Source: Mortierella alpina
Taxonomy: Eukaryota; Mortierellomycota; Mortierellomycetes; Mortierellales; Mortierellaceae
Direction: 5' to 3'
NCBI GenBank assembly: GCA_029449245.1
Contig: JANATF010000006.1
Coordinates: 62,001-126,000 of the forward strand
Length of the DNA stretch: 64,000 nucleotides
Shown in pieces: positions 36,648-51,783 of this stretch. Every line of letters begins with the position of its first letter. Within the stretch, counting starts at the first letter, position 1. Made by a program: the position numbers and the translations under genes. The notes below the pieces were generated by a model that made no database searches, was not told the DNA's origin, and saw only the letters and a list, made by a program, of their open reading frames with translations.

Positions 36648-37489
36648 GATGAGTGATTGGAGCCCTTTCTGTGACAGAAGACAGGCCTCGAGGTTGGTTG
36701 TATGCGCTGCGCGCGTGGGTTTGCTGTATGCGTCTTTTTCTCTGAAGATTGTCGTTGTTGTTGTTGTTGTTGACCTGTGCATGCACTTGCGGAGTTGAGA
36801 GAAGGGCAGCAAAAAGCGAGGATGAGCCGAGCGAGATGATTTAGGTCGGAGGGAGAGCGACAGAAGCCGAGGCAGGGTGGATTGGCGATGGTGATGGGAC
36901 GGAAATAAAATAAAAAAAAGTTTCTTGCGCGAGGGCCCTGCAGGGGACAGGGACACGGGAAGTGGCTGTCCTTACATCCCAACAATACTCAGGAAATAAG
37001 GGCGCCTACAGTGCACTGCTGCAAGTATGTAGCAGAGTGCAGGACTCGCAGAGACGGTATGGTGTGGGATGAGCAGACGACCCGGCAGCATGCGTGGTTG
37101 AGCCTGCGTGTGTGTGTGTGTGTGTTGTGTTCTTACTTTGTGTGTGTTCACTTTGTATGTGTGTGTGTGTATAGTGTAGTGTGGATGTGCAAGAGGCAGG
37201 TGGACCAATGGCTGTGTGCCAGCAGTTTTGATCGCACTGCGTTTGATCTAATCGTGCGCGTATCTCAGTCAACGTTCGCTTCTTTTTGTTTCCTCATCCT
37301 TCTCCACACACCTTCCTTCTCACTTCCTTCTCACTTCTCTCTCACTTCTCTCTCACTCTCTCTCTCTCTCTCTTTGTTCTCTCCTTGTCCTTTACTCCCC
37401 TCTCCTTTCACTTCCCTCCCTCCCTCCATCCTACGAATACGCCCACTCAATCCTTTCTCAGTGCACTCCTCCCATCCAATCAACGCACA
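36648..37489. other. Divergent promoter region, coiled-coil gene / GRP94
   Basis: 842 bp. It contains GT microsatellites (37109-37124 and 37158-37171), a CCAAT element at 37205-37209 and a long CT-rich tract (about 37300-37435) just before the GRP94 start. No gene is seen. Confidence 0.65.
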
Positions 37490-40232
37490 ATGAAGAGATC
37501 TTTCTTGTTCCTGAGCATCCTCGCCGCCATCTCGGTCGTCGCTGCCGAGGCCCCTGGGGCCCAGGCCGCCTTCAACCAGCCCGGCGAGAACGTCGCCGTG
37601 CCCCAAAACTTTGCATTCGACTCCAACTCGCAGGAGCCCGTCATTCAAGGCGAAAAGTTCCACTTCCAGGTACAGACGCTTGAAAGACAAGGATTTGTCG
37701 CATGATAGAATGCGCCTCTGTAGCTGACTCGCAATGTCGATCGTCTTTCCTCTTTCTCTCTTTTGTTCTGGGTACCTTGGCTATAGACGGAGGTCTCACG
37801 CCTGATGAACATCGTCATCAACTCGCTTTACAAGACGCCCGAGATCTTCCTGCGCGAGCTTATCTCCAACGGATCGGACGCGCTTGACAAGATCCGTTTC
37901 CAGGCCCTCACAGACGCGTCCGCGCTTCATACCAACCCCAACCTCAATGTCACCATCGCCGTCCACAAGGACCAGCGCGTCATCACCATCACCGATACTG
38001 GTATCGGCATGACCAAGGAGGATCTGCAGAAAAACCTCGGCACTATTGCAAAGGTAAAATGACAGCCACCTAGATTGCCATGGAATCTAAACTCGTAGAT
38101 GACTTTCAGTCTTGAATGCTTAATGTGCTAATACCGATCCCCGTTACTGCATCTTGTAGTCTGGCACTTCCGAGTTCTTGGAGACCATGTCGGGAGACAA
38201 GGCCGATATGGACTTGATCGGAAAGTTTGGTGTGGGCTTCTACTCGGTCTTCCTGGTCGCCGACAAGGTGCGTGTGACGAGCAAGAACAACAACGACGAT
38301 CAGTACATCTGGGAGTCGACTGCGGTCGATGATTTCACCATTGCAAAGGACCCCGCCGGCAACACGCTCGGCCGTGGCACCCAGATTGCGATCCACCTCA
38401 AGGCCGATCAGGAGCAGTACCTGGATGACACGCGTATCCAGCAGCTCGTGACCAAGTACTCCGAATTCATCAACTTCCCCATCTACATCCGCCGCACAAA
38501 GACCAAGACCGTCGAGGCTGAGCCCGTTGTGGCCAAGGAGACTGAAAAGACGGCCGATGACTCTGAGGAGGCCCAGGTCGAGGACGTCAAGGAGGACGAG
38601 CCCAAGGAGAAGGCCGCGCCGATCACCGTCACGTATGAGGAGGACGATCTCATGAACACCAACAAGCCCATCTGGATCCGGGACCCTAAATCAGTCTCGG
38701 AGACCGAGTACGAAGAGTTCTACTCTGTTCTCAGCCGTGAACCCGGAGCAAAGGCCATGGCTCACAGCCACTTCAAGGCCGAGGGTGATAACGAATTCAA
38801 GGCCATCATGTATATCCCTAGCAAGGCCCCCAAGGACCTCTACCAGCGCGTCGACCATGCCCACTCCAACGTCAAGCTCTATGTCAAACGCGTCTTCATT
38901 ACGGATGATTCCACGGACTTTTTGCCCCGCTGGCTCGGTTTCCTCAAGGTCGTCGTCGATGCCGAGGACGCTCCCCTGAACGTCTCGCGCGAGACGGTCC
39001 AGTCCAACAAGAGCATCAAGTCCATCAGCAAGCACCTGGTCAAGAAGCTCTTTGATCTTCTCAAGTCCATGTCCCAGGACGAGACCAAGTATGCCGATTT
39101 CATCAAGGAGTACGGCACTGCCCTCAAGCTCGGAGCTCTCGAGGACAAGTCAAATGTGAAAAAGATTTCGCGTCTTTTGCGTTACCGTTCCTCCAACTCT
39201 GAGGACCTGACCTCGCTCGAGTCGTATGTCTCGCGCATGAAGAAGGGCCAGAAGGACATCTTTTATTTCACTGGCGCCAACGTGGACGAGATCAAGCAGT
39301 CGCCCTTTGTCGAGTCGCTCTTGGCCCGCGGCTATGAGGTCCTGTACATGGACGACCCTGTCGACGAGATTGTGCTCTCGCACCTGGGCGGCTTTGAGAA
39401 CAAGAGTTTCCAGAACGTGGGCAAATCAGACTTGAAGCTTGGAGACGAAGATCACAGCGCAGAGACCGAGAAGGAGCTGGAGGAAAAATTCCTGCCTTTG
39501 TTGGACTGGATGCACGCGACGTTGCTCAATGACGTGGAAAAGGTCCGCGTTTCGAAGCGTTTGACCACCTCCCCAGCAGCTCTGGTCGCCAACGACTTTG
39601 GATGGACCGCCAACATGGAGCGTATCATGGAGGGTCAGGCCAAGCAGAACAAGGACGCATCCATGCACAATTTCATGAAGAACCAGAAAAAGATTCTCGA
39701 AATCAACCCGGGCCACCCTCTGATCCTGGGCATGCTGGAGCGTGCACGCAAGGACCCCAAGGGCTACGAGAACGACAAGCACTTCCAGGAGATGGCCAAG
39801 GTCCTGTACGACATTACGCTGGTCCGTAGTGGCTACTCCCTGAAGGATGGCGTCAAGGCCTTTGCAGGACGTGTCGAGAACATGTTGCGCGAGAACCTGG
39901 GCGTGGACACCACCGCAGAGGCACAGTTTGAGGTGCCTCAGGCCGAGGCCCGTGACCAAGAGGAGATTGACGCCGAGATTGAGAAGCGTGAGGACATTCT
40001 GGACGCAGACAATGAGAAGCCCGGTATGATGTCGCCCGAGGAGCTCAACAAGATGCTCAAGGAGTTTACAGACAGCACCAACCCTCCCATGACTGGACCT
40101 GGAAGCAGCAACCAGCAGCAGCAGCAGCAGCCCGAGGCTGTGAACGTGGAGGAGATTGTCGCCAAGGCCGAGGAGGAGCTGGACTCTGAATCCTCTGCAG
40201 AGACCAAGGAGGCTGTTCACGACGAGCTGTAA
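37490..40232 (+). CDS. Endoplasmin / GRP94 (ER-resident Hsp90)
   Basis: Three exons (37490-37669, 37787-38053, 38160-40232) encode 839 residues. There is a signal peptide ([19 protein letters not shown]), then the Hsp90 ATPase domain with the [21 protein letters not shown] segment, DTGIGMT and [12 protein letters not shown]. An acidic charged linker follows (about residues 265-300), then the middle domain with the LNVSRETVQ segment. The C-terminal dimerisation domain ends in an acidic, Gln-rich tail and HDEL. The HDEL retrieval signal plus signal peptide place it in the ER lumen, where GRP94 folds secretory and membrane clients. There is no cytosolic MEEVD tail. AATAAA at 40339-40344 lies in the narrow gap to the convergent Bcs1 gene. 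Yeasts such as S. cerevisiae lack GRP94, so its presence fits an early-diverging fungus. Confidence 0.96.
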
Positions 40233-40450
40233 GAAAAGAAAGTCAAGAACAGGCGAAGTTGCAAAAAAAAAAATACCTCGAGTTGCTGTTCAAGCAACAT
40301 TAGCACATCCTACACATCACACTCGTTTTCAATAGTATAATAAACGCTATTTTGTATATGCTCAAAGGTCGTTTTGTATATTGATTGTTACATGAAGATG
40401 GTCGCCCTTGCTGTTGCTACTGCTGTTGCTGTTGGTAGGTTCAACTATAT

Positions 40451-42707
40451 CTAAATCACAGTGGTAGCATCGGCAACAGTGGCATCGACCTCTGCTGGGA
40501 TAGGGGTCTTGTCACCATCGGAATCATCACTTGCAGGGCTCTTGGTCTTGCGGTCGCCATTGAGGTGCGCGCTAATACCCTTGCTGTCACCGTTCGTCTT
40601 TTGTACACCCAGGATCGAGGAACTGCCGCCCTTGACCTCCTCGTAATAGTCCGAGTCTGAGAACGAGTCCGAGTCCGAACCAGAGCCAGAGTTATTTTCA
40701 TCTTCGCTGCTGTCCAGGGTCTCCCCTGAAGCCATCTTTTCCTCCTTCCTCTTCTTCTCCTTTGCCTCCTTCTTGGCCTTCTTCTTCTCCTGACGCTGGC
40801 GACGCAACTGCTTCTTGCTCGACAGAGCCTCACGCTCACGAGCCAGCTCTTCCAAAAATCCGGGGACCTCGTCCACAATGGTCTCGGGACTGTCGCGGTG
40901 GAGCATAAAGAACCCCTGAAGCTGAGCAGTGGTCACGGCATCCTTGTGAGTGATGGCTCGGCACATCTTGTCGGCCACCTCATGGATCATGACATCGTAC
41001 GCGTCCTTGCGAGCCTGTTCCTTGGAATCGGCCTTGGCGAGGGCAAAGATTCCCTTGGGGAGAGGCAAGTCATTGGTGGTCTGACCAGTGGAGGATCGAC
41101 TGAGGAAGAACTTGAGGAACATACCGCGGACCTGGTGTTCATCTGCATAATCAAAGAGCATCTTGCGGTCACAGCGTCCAGGACGGATCAAGGCTGGGGC
41201 GAGCTTGCGGATATGGTTGGTGGTCATGAACACAACACTGCCTTCCTGGGCGGTGATACCGTCGAGGGCGTTCAAAATACCCGAGAGGGTGACGTTGTTG
41301 CTTCCTTCCTGAGCCCTTCCAGCCTTGCGCTTGACCAGAGCAGCATCCACATCCTCCATGAGCAGGATACTGTTGCGTGGAGCATTGTTTAGGAGTTGGT
41401 CCAGTTGCTGATCGTTCAATCCCGAGATACCCAGGTTGACGATACAGACAGACATGCGAAGATGGCCAGCCAGGGCGACAATGAAAGAGGTCTTTCCTGT
41501 TCCTGGAGGTCCATGCAGCAGGTATCCTCGTCTGTATGGAACACCGCGGTCATGGTACCATTGAGACGAGTTGCGGAATGTAGTGATATCTGCGTGGAGG
41601 TAAAAGAGAGAAAGGGGGGCACATGGAGTTGGTACAAGTAACAATGTTGCAACTGTTGAGGTATGTGGAAAAGAAAAAAACAAAAAGTCCTACCTGACAA
41701 AAGCTCTTCCTTGAGACCCTCTGCAAGAATGACCGAGTGGAAAGCGCGTGGGGCGCGGGTGGCAGAGCTAGACCAGTAGCTGTCGTAGGGTTGAGAGGTG
41801 TAGATGGTGGTCTTGCCCTCCTTCTTTTTGTAAGACTCTTCCATTGCATCGCGCACAATCATCTTGAGCAAACTCATATCCCAGCCAAAGGTCGAGATGG
41901 TCAAACTCTGCTTCTTTTGGATCGAGGCCAAGATGCGCGACTGCTCGCTGTCTGCGCCCGCCGCCTGATCGGGGCGATCCTGAGAGACGCTGACCTTATG
42001 GCCCTTGTGGTAGAGCACATGCGAGCCCAAGCCTGGCAGGAACATGAGTTTGGGTCGCTCGTCGCCGCGCGTGTTGTTGTTGTTGTAATAGCCCCGATCG
42101 TCGTCCTCCTCTGCCCACACAGCCTTGACAGTCAAATGGCGAACAGACTTTGTAAGAGGGCGCTCAGCGACCCATTCTAAAGGAGAGGGATCGGGAAAGT
42201 GTATTAGGATTGGGGGCGCATGTTCTTGCGACGCTTGGACAGTTTGGTTTCAGACCCAGAGACAGGCTGTGCGTATGTTGCAACACTTACCAGAAAGCCA
42301 CTTGTAGCAGTCGTCGCCCTCCTGGACCTCGACAGACACATAGAACCAGGACTGGATGTTGTAGTAGTATTGGACGATGAGGTCCTTGAAGAATGTGTAG
42401 AAGCTGCCAACGATCATCAAGAAGAATCCTGCCGAGAGAACATCATTCCCCATGACTTGTAACGCATATCAAGAAGGAAGAGTCCAAAAAAAAAGTGTCA
42501 GTTCAGGGGAGGCCCACGTCGAGAGTGTAGCGAGACGGTGCGTTGTGGTGGAGCCAGGGCAGCATCAAGAAACATACCTCCTTGTACGACCTTCATGGCG
42601 GCAGGCGAGAGAGTGGCTTCGAACTGCGAACTGGACTGGACGACCTGGTCGAGGAGGGCCGCGGAGCTGTTGAGCAGCGCGCCTGTCTTGACTGCGAGCC
42701 ACTCCAT
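40451..42707 (-). CDS. BCS1: Bcs1-type mitochondrial AAA ATPase
   Basis: Four exons on the minus strand (42707-42578, 42455-42291, 42176-41694, 41589-40451) give 638 residues. A hydrophobic segment at about 45-65 is the single inner-membrane span, followed by the Bcs1-specific domain. The AAA module has RGYLLHGPPGTGKTSF (Walker A), NSILLMEDVDAA (Walker B), VVFMTTNHI (sensor 1) and a conserved RPGRCDRK. Bcs1 translocates the folded Rieske iron-sulphur protein across the inner membrane to complete complex III. After the AAA domain is an unusual tail of about 150 residues: a Lys/Glu-rich helix, then a Ser/Asp/Glu-rich acidic stretch. The length (yeast Bcs1 is about 456) is explained by this tail and by inserts in the Bcs1 domain. 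It could be one of several Bcs1-like paralogues common in fungi. Confidence 0.88.
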
Positions 42708-43941
42708 GGTGAGCGTGTTGGGATTGCGGGCTGAAGGAGGAGGGTGATGAGCGAGCGAGGGAATGCAGGAATGCAGGAATGCAGGAAGGACGAGGAAAGA
42801 GAAAGGAGGAGGAGGAGGAGACGGAAGGTGGGGAGTGCAAGAGAGGTGTGTGTGTGTGTGTGTGTGTGGGACAGAGGAAAGCAGCGAGAATCGAGGTCGA
42901 CACAAGGGCCTATTTAAAGGACACACATCCACGAGGAGACGCAGCCAGCGGACTGCCATCCAGCCCCGTCTGTTCTGGTCTTGTGGACCCGTGCTGTGAC
43001 ATTGCACACTCGTGCACATACGTCGCCTTTGCATCCTTGGCGCTCTGCAGTCGCTCGCTCGCCCAGGCCCATCGAGACCGGTGTGCGTTGTGCGGCCTTT
43101 GCCACCAGCAGCCCTCTGTCCATGCGCCATGCGCCCAATTCCGCTAATTTCCATTTCTATTTTCCTCTCCTTTTTCCTTGGCTCGATCCTCTGCGCCACC
43201 ACCCAATCCAGCGTGGCTGCAAACCTTAAGAGACCGTGAGGATTACATACATCACTGCAGCTGCTGGTGAGCAGGCGGAGGAGCAGCACCCACAGCAGCG
43301 TTTGGATCCAATGGATCAGCTAAAAACCAGGGCTGAGCCTCCAGCGCATGGACACTCCTGCAAATAATGTCTCGGAGCAGATTCACAGGCGCGCGCCAGG
43401 GCTGAAGGATGAAGGGTTGGAGGGTTTGGAGGATGCTCCTTGGCGCTGAGGAACGAGGGCATCATACGTAGGCTATTTTGAGCAGAGATATGAAAGGCGA
43501 GAGGGTCGTCATAGAGCCATGGCAAGGACGTCTAGAGACCTTCGTGTCTTCTCGTGTAGGCTATGGCCGCGTAGAATCCTTGACGGTGAAGACATACGCG
43601 ATGGACATCTGCCGTGTCAAGCGACGCTGACGAGCATGTTATTGCTGTGTGCACATTGGCACTCGCTTTGTTGACATGGAGAGTCCACTGGTCAGCCCAA
43701 CGGGCAGTCTACTGGAGTGACACCGCGGTACTTTGGCAAACATAGACAAGACCAGCAAACAAACACACGCGTTGTTTGTTATTATTTTTTTGATCATCCC
43801 ATCTCTTCATCCCGCCGCAACGCCCATCGTCCTCATCAGTCCTCATCAGTCCTCACCAGTCCTCTTCAGTCCTCTTCAGTCCCCCCCGCCTTCTCATTCC
43901 CGTATCCGGCCTTCATTCCCCCCGTCCTCATTTTCCGCCCT
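42708..43941. other. Divergent region, Bcs1 / cyclin B
   Basis: A long leader region of about 1.2 kb. It has a GT microsatellite (about 42847-42868) and a five-copy 10-bp tandem repeat listed separately. ORFs here lack recognisable domains and no gene is called. Confidence 0.6.
43831..43880 (+). repeat. Five tandem copies of a 10-bp unit upstream of cyclin B
   Basis: The unit CCTCATCAGT (two copies) is followed by CCTCACCAGT (one) and CCTCTTCAGT (two), exactly in register. It ends about 60 bp before the chosen cyclin start, so it lies in the leader or core promoter. Confidence 0.85.
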
Positions 43942-46102
43942 ATGGTTGCACAGCACCAGCACCCGCTCCAGCACGCGTCAAGGCTGCCAGCGGCGACCCA
44001 TCCACACAAAGACACAAGGTCTCGATCTCGAATACCTCCTCCACGCATCTTTACCAACGACGAAAACAGACCACCAGCCTCATTGCCATCCCAAGGCTTG
44101 ATCCACAAAAGCAACAGCAGCAACCCTACCAGCCATAGCCAGCACGTACGCCAGCACCTACCGCCACAGCATGGAAAGATTCACAAATCCACCGCTGCTA
44201 CCTCATTGACAGTGGCAGCGGCAGCAGCAGCCCATTCCAAGATATATGGCAAACCTCCTTCAAAACTTGTGCTCGCACAGAAACAGGCCCTCGACGACGT
44301 GACAAACATCAAGGTAAGACCAAGGACGCAAGAGGAGCCGCGCTTCAATGTTTTCATACCACGACCCTCCACAATGCACTCATTCAAAGCATAATTCTTT
44401 CTCTTTTTTAATGCCTCAAGAACCAGCCAGCAGCAGAGAGACAATCAAGTCATGAAGCCAAACAACCAAAGGAGCAGCAACAGCAGCAGCAGCAGCACCA
44501 GCAAGAAAGCCGTAGACAAGGACTGCCCCGGCGCGCAAAAGTCCCCCTCGTCCCACTCCCAGCTCCAACTCAGATTCCCGCTCAGACTCCGGCACGGACG
44601 CGAAGAATCCAGTCCACGCTGCCAGTAGCTCCGCTCACCAGAGCCCTGTCCACCTCAGCAGTACCCTCGGCCCAAGGCCCTCAAGCAAGAGTTTCCAAGC
44701 GCCTCTCCACCCCAACGACGTTGCTATTATCCAGACCCACAGAGAAGGCTGCCCCAGCAGCCGTAGGTCGGCGGCAGGCACTGATCCAGGCTACCAAAAT
44801 GAATGCATCCATCGCCGTCGCCGACAGGGCCATGACCCACGCCCCGCCCGCGCCCAAAGCACGCGCGGAGAAGAGACATCGGACACAAGTCCCCGTAGAG
44901 GCTCGGCCGAGTGCAATGTCCGTGAGCAGGCCATTGAACAATCGAAAAGCCAGGATAAACGTCGCAGCTGACGCTGTAAACTCTACTCAACAGCATCCCG
45001 CGACCAGACTACGGAAAGGCGGCCCTCCGCTCATCCCCTCCGTCCCAGTGTTCGACTCGCCCGTTTACCTTGACATGGACATGATGGACGTGGAGGTCGA
45101 CAACACCTTAGCAAGAGACGGGCCAGCATATGTCTCGGACATGCTGTGCGCCATGGATCTCGATACCCCCGCAGAGCAATCGGAGCAGGATCCAGATCCA
45201 ACACTCCTGACTGAATATCAAGCCGAGATTTTTGCGTACAAAAGACACATGGAGGCAAGCTAAAGTCAAAAAGATATCGCCCTTACCATCGTTTCTCGCC
45301 CTGCCGCACACGCTACATGTCCTTCATTCTAACCGCGTCTCTGTTCTCCATATCTCCCTTTCGCCCCTCGTAGATCAAGCTGCTACCAGATCCACACTAC
45401 ATGAACAAACAAAGCGAACTGAAATGGCAGTACCGTGTCCACCTGATAGAATGGCTAGTCCAAGTCCATGACAGGTTCGATCTGCTACAGGAGACCATGC
45501 ACCTCTGCGTCAACTACTTGGACCGCTTTCTCTCCCGAGTCATCGTTCCAATCGACCAGCTCCAACTCGCCGGCACAGCGGCACTTTTGCTGGCTTCCAA
45601 ATTCGAAGAGATCCAGTCGCCCGCCATCGCAGAGCTCGTCTACTTGGGTGGTGATGCCTACACGCCAGCAACCGTGCGGCGGGCAGAGATCGACATGCTA
45701 CGGGCCTTGAACTACGACATGGGCGCTCCTGGACCTATGAGCTTTCTACGTCGGATCAGTCGAGCCGACAACTATGACCCCGAAATCCGGACATTAGCAA
45801 AGTATCTGGTTGACCTGACCCTGTGTGATCATCGGTTCATTGCAGTGCCGTCGAGCATGGTCGCCGCGGTGTCCTACTGCGCCTCGATGCGACTCTTATC
45901 CACGGGGACATGGACGGCCCAGCACGAGTTCTTTTCTGGCTATGCGGAGGCCACGCTCTCGGGGCCGTTGAATGTGCTGCTCACGCTGTTGGAGCAGCCT
46001 GTGCAGTCACTGTTTGCAAAATACCAGCATGAGCGCTACATGCACGCCAGCGACTATGTCCAAGAACTTGGTCCGGATGTACTGCGGTCCCTCCATATCT
46101 GA
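43942..46102 (+). CDS. B-type mitotic cyclin
   Basis: Three exons (43942-44313, 44421-45254, 45374-46102) give 644 residues. Intron 2 has a GC donor (GAG|GCAAGC). The long N-terminal half is low-complexity (Gln/Pro/Ala-rich) and holds a DEN triplet and a degenerate destruction-box-like KQALDDVTN (114-122). The cyclin core starts EIFAYKRHMEIKLLPDPHYMNKQ and continues WQYRVHLIEWLVQVH, LLQETMHLCVNYLDRFLS, LQLAGTAALLLASKFEEIQ and the second cyclin fold to the end. It would bind and activate Cdk1 for mitotic entry. The spliced junction across the GC-AG intron is fixed by the conserved cyclin box on both sides. ATG 43942 is preferred because upstream in-frame sequence is the low-complexity leader repeat. 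Confidence 0.93.
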
Positions 46103-46668
46103 GTTGTCTCCTCCTCCTCCTCAACAACAACACACATACCCCGGCAACTCTTAGCTGTAATTATAATATTATATTATTTAATAGAAATATCCACAATGCC
46201 CACGCTTGTTCACTCAAGCAGTAGACCACACAGCACCCGCTGCAGAGATATACAGCAAAGCCTCGCTGTATACGGCTCAAACAATTGCACTAGTCCTTTT
46301 TGCAGGGCTGCGCAAGGTAACCCCCGATGGATGCGACCTGAGTGCAAATCGAGTCAAAAAAGAAACGAGCCTCGTGGGTCATCGAGCAAAGCCACAGCAT
46401 TTTTTTTTTCTTCGTTGCTCCCCTTCCTCGGGCCCGATAAAGGCTCTTTGCTACGTTCCCTTTTCTCTTCTTTCCCTCCACTCGCCCCTCCTCGATTAAC
46501 CTCCACCTCGTATGTCCCGTCCTTGGATCAGGAATGGCCCTTTGCCTGCTTGTGTGCTCAGCCTGCTGTCGCTCTCGCATCACTCACGCTCCTCTGTGTC
46601 TGCATTCCTCTCTCTCTCTCTCTATCTGCATATGTGCATGTGCATGCCTCACAGGTCATACGCAGAGA
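46103..46668. other. Intergenic / leader region before AlaRS
   Basis: It contains the AT-rich cyclin 3' end (about 46155-46190) and a pyrimidine tract (46604-46625). An in-frame extension of the AlaRS reading frame runs from ATG 46534 (see findings). No separate gene is seen. Confidence 0.6.
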
Positions 46669-50247
<3,579 letters not shown>

Positions 50248-51255
50248 GTTCCGTCCACCAGCACCCGCATGTGTTTTTCCTGTTGTCTCAAAGTAATAAA
50301 TGCCATTGTATAAACATGTTCAGAGATCAGACAGCGGAGAGAGAGAAGGAAGAACTCACAGGGCATGCTTTGTAAAATTGCATCCAGGTCGAGGCCAGCG
50401 AAGCAAGGCTTTGCAAGGCAGAGTGCCTTTCTTTTTTTCGGCCCTCAGCTCTAGTAACGAACCCCTCGGTCTGATAATTTGCATAAAGATGCCATCGAGG
50501 GCAAGAGAGGGTAGGGGGAGGGGCAGGGGGAGGGGCAGGGGAAGAGGACGAGGTGTGCATTGCAAATAGTAAGGCAGGCCAAGGCAGGCAAGGGGGGGGA
50601 TCAGGCCTGAATCGATTTGATTTGACAGACGCGAAGGTGGGTTCGGAGCGCGAGCGCTTTTCGCTACATGTACGCCTTTTTTTTTTTTTTATTGTTCTTC
50701 CTTTCTTTCACAAGCTTGAGGCACAGACACCAACAACCCCTGCGTAAACAGCGATGAAGAAAATGCTAGAAGGAAAAAATCGACTTTGCGAGAGGAATGT
50801 GTCGATTTGTGTCTTCTTTTCAGCAAATGTGGTCTCGACCTGCTGGTGAGCGCGTTTGGTTTGTTTGCCCACACGCTTGGCCATCAAGGTCTGGTACCCA
50901 CCAAGGTTGTCGTTTTGTCTGTCTGTTGGGGCTCGCTTGTCAGTTAGTTCACGGATGAACAGGGGAGGACCGAGCAGCGCGCGCCAATCGACAGCACACG
51001 TCAAGAGATTTGGACGCTATGCGCCTCCCGGCATATCGGACAAAAAAGCCCTCTCTCGTGCCATTCCGAGCTGAAAACGCCTCCTGTCCACCCCTTTACA
51101 TCTTCTTCATCCTCCGACATATTCACCGCTAGGCATCACGTCGTTTACTCGCCCTCATGAACACAGTGCAAATACATCTTTGTATATAGCAGGGGGTGGT
51201 TGTACTTTTGTTCACCTAGAAATCAATCAGGAAAGACGACTGGTGGGTCAAACTT

Positions 51256-51272
51256 ATGCATGCATGCATGCA
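51256..51272. repeat. (ATGC)n microsatellite
   Basis: Four perfect ATGC units plus one base, a self-complementary tract in the long AlaRS/GST intergenic space. Confidence 0.85.
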
Positions 51273-51658
51273 CGACGCGCCGTGCACGCACCCCGAGTCA
51301 TTCCCACCCTTAGTCCTCTACGGATCAGAAGACACTAGAGAGGACATGGACGCTCAAAGCTTGATGCATGCGAGTCTCTCGCAACACACTAATGATGTCG
51401 ACCAGCATTTTAGAAGGTTAAGGGTCGACGACATGATGTCTTGTCTACAGAATGCGTATGCTGGCTAAGGTTGATTGCCCTAGGTGTTATTGTTCCTCAA
51501 ACTGGATTTGTTCCCACCCGTGTTATTTTTTTCTTGTTGCTTTGCCAGTCTAGATGAGTAGGATGTGGGAAGCGCCAATGGCTTTGGGTCTCGAGAGAAC
51601 CATGCACCTTCGAACCCCCTCGAGCATTCGTGTTTGGCATATTTTTTTTTCCTTCTCG

Positions 51659-51664
51659 TATAAA
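51659..51664 (+). promoter_or_regulatory. TATA box of GST-like gene
   Basis: TATAAA lies 125 bp before ATG 51784, followed by a CT/CA-rich leader, as in other genes of this window. Confidence 0.55.
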
Positions 51665-51783
51665 TGCGGTACGCGGTCGCCTTCTCTCAAAAAAGAAACC
51701 CAACTCTTCATCTTCACTCCTCAACCTTTTACCCTACAACCTTTTCCCTTCACAGCCCTAATCCAAGCCTTACTTCTTCCACA

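Larger units (their letters stand above)
50248..51783. other. 1.5-kb intergenic region
   Basis: No convincing gene. It contains a G-rich imperfect repeat (about 50510-50550, GGGGCAGGGGGA units) and T-runs. An (ATGC)n tract sits at 51256-51272, and the 70-codon ORF beginning there has no recognisable features. Part of this may be the long leader of the GST gene. Confidence 0.6.

Noticed and set aside
39426-40220. 264-codon ORF antisense to GRP94
   Set aside because: It mirrors a strongly conserved Hsp90 coding region and its Leu-rich translation is typical of an antisense shadow.
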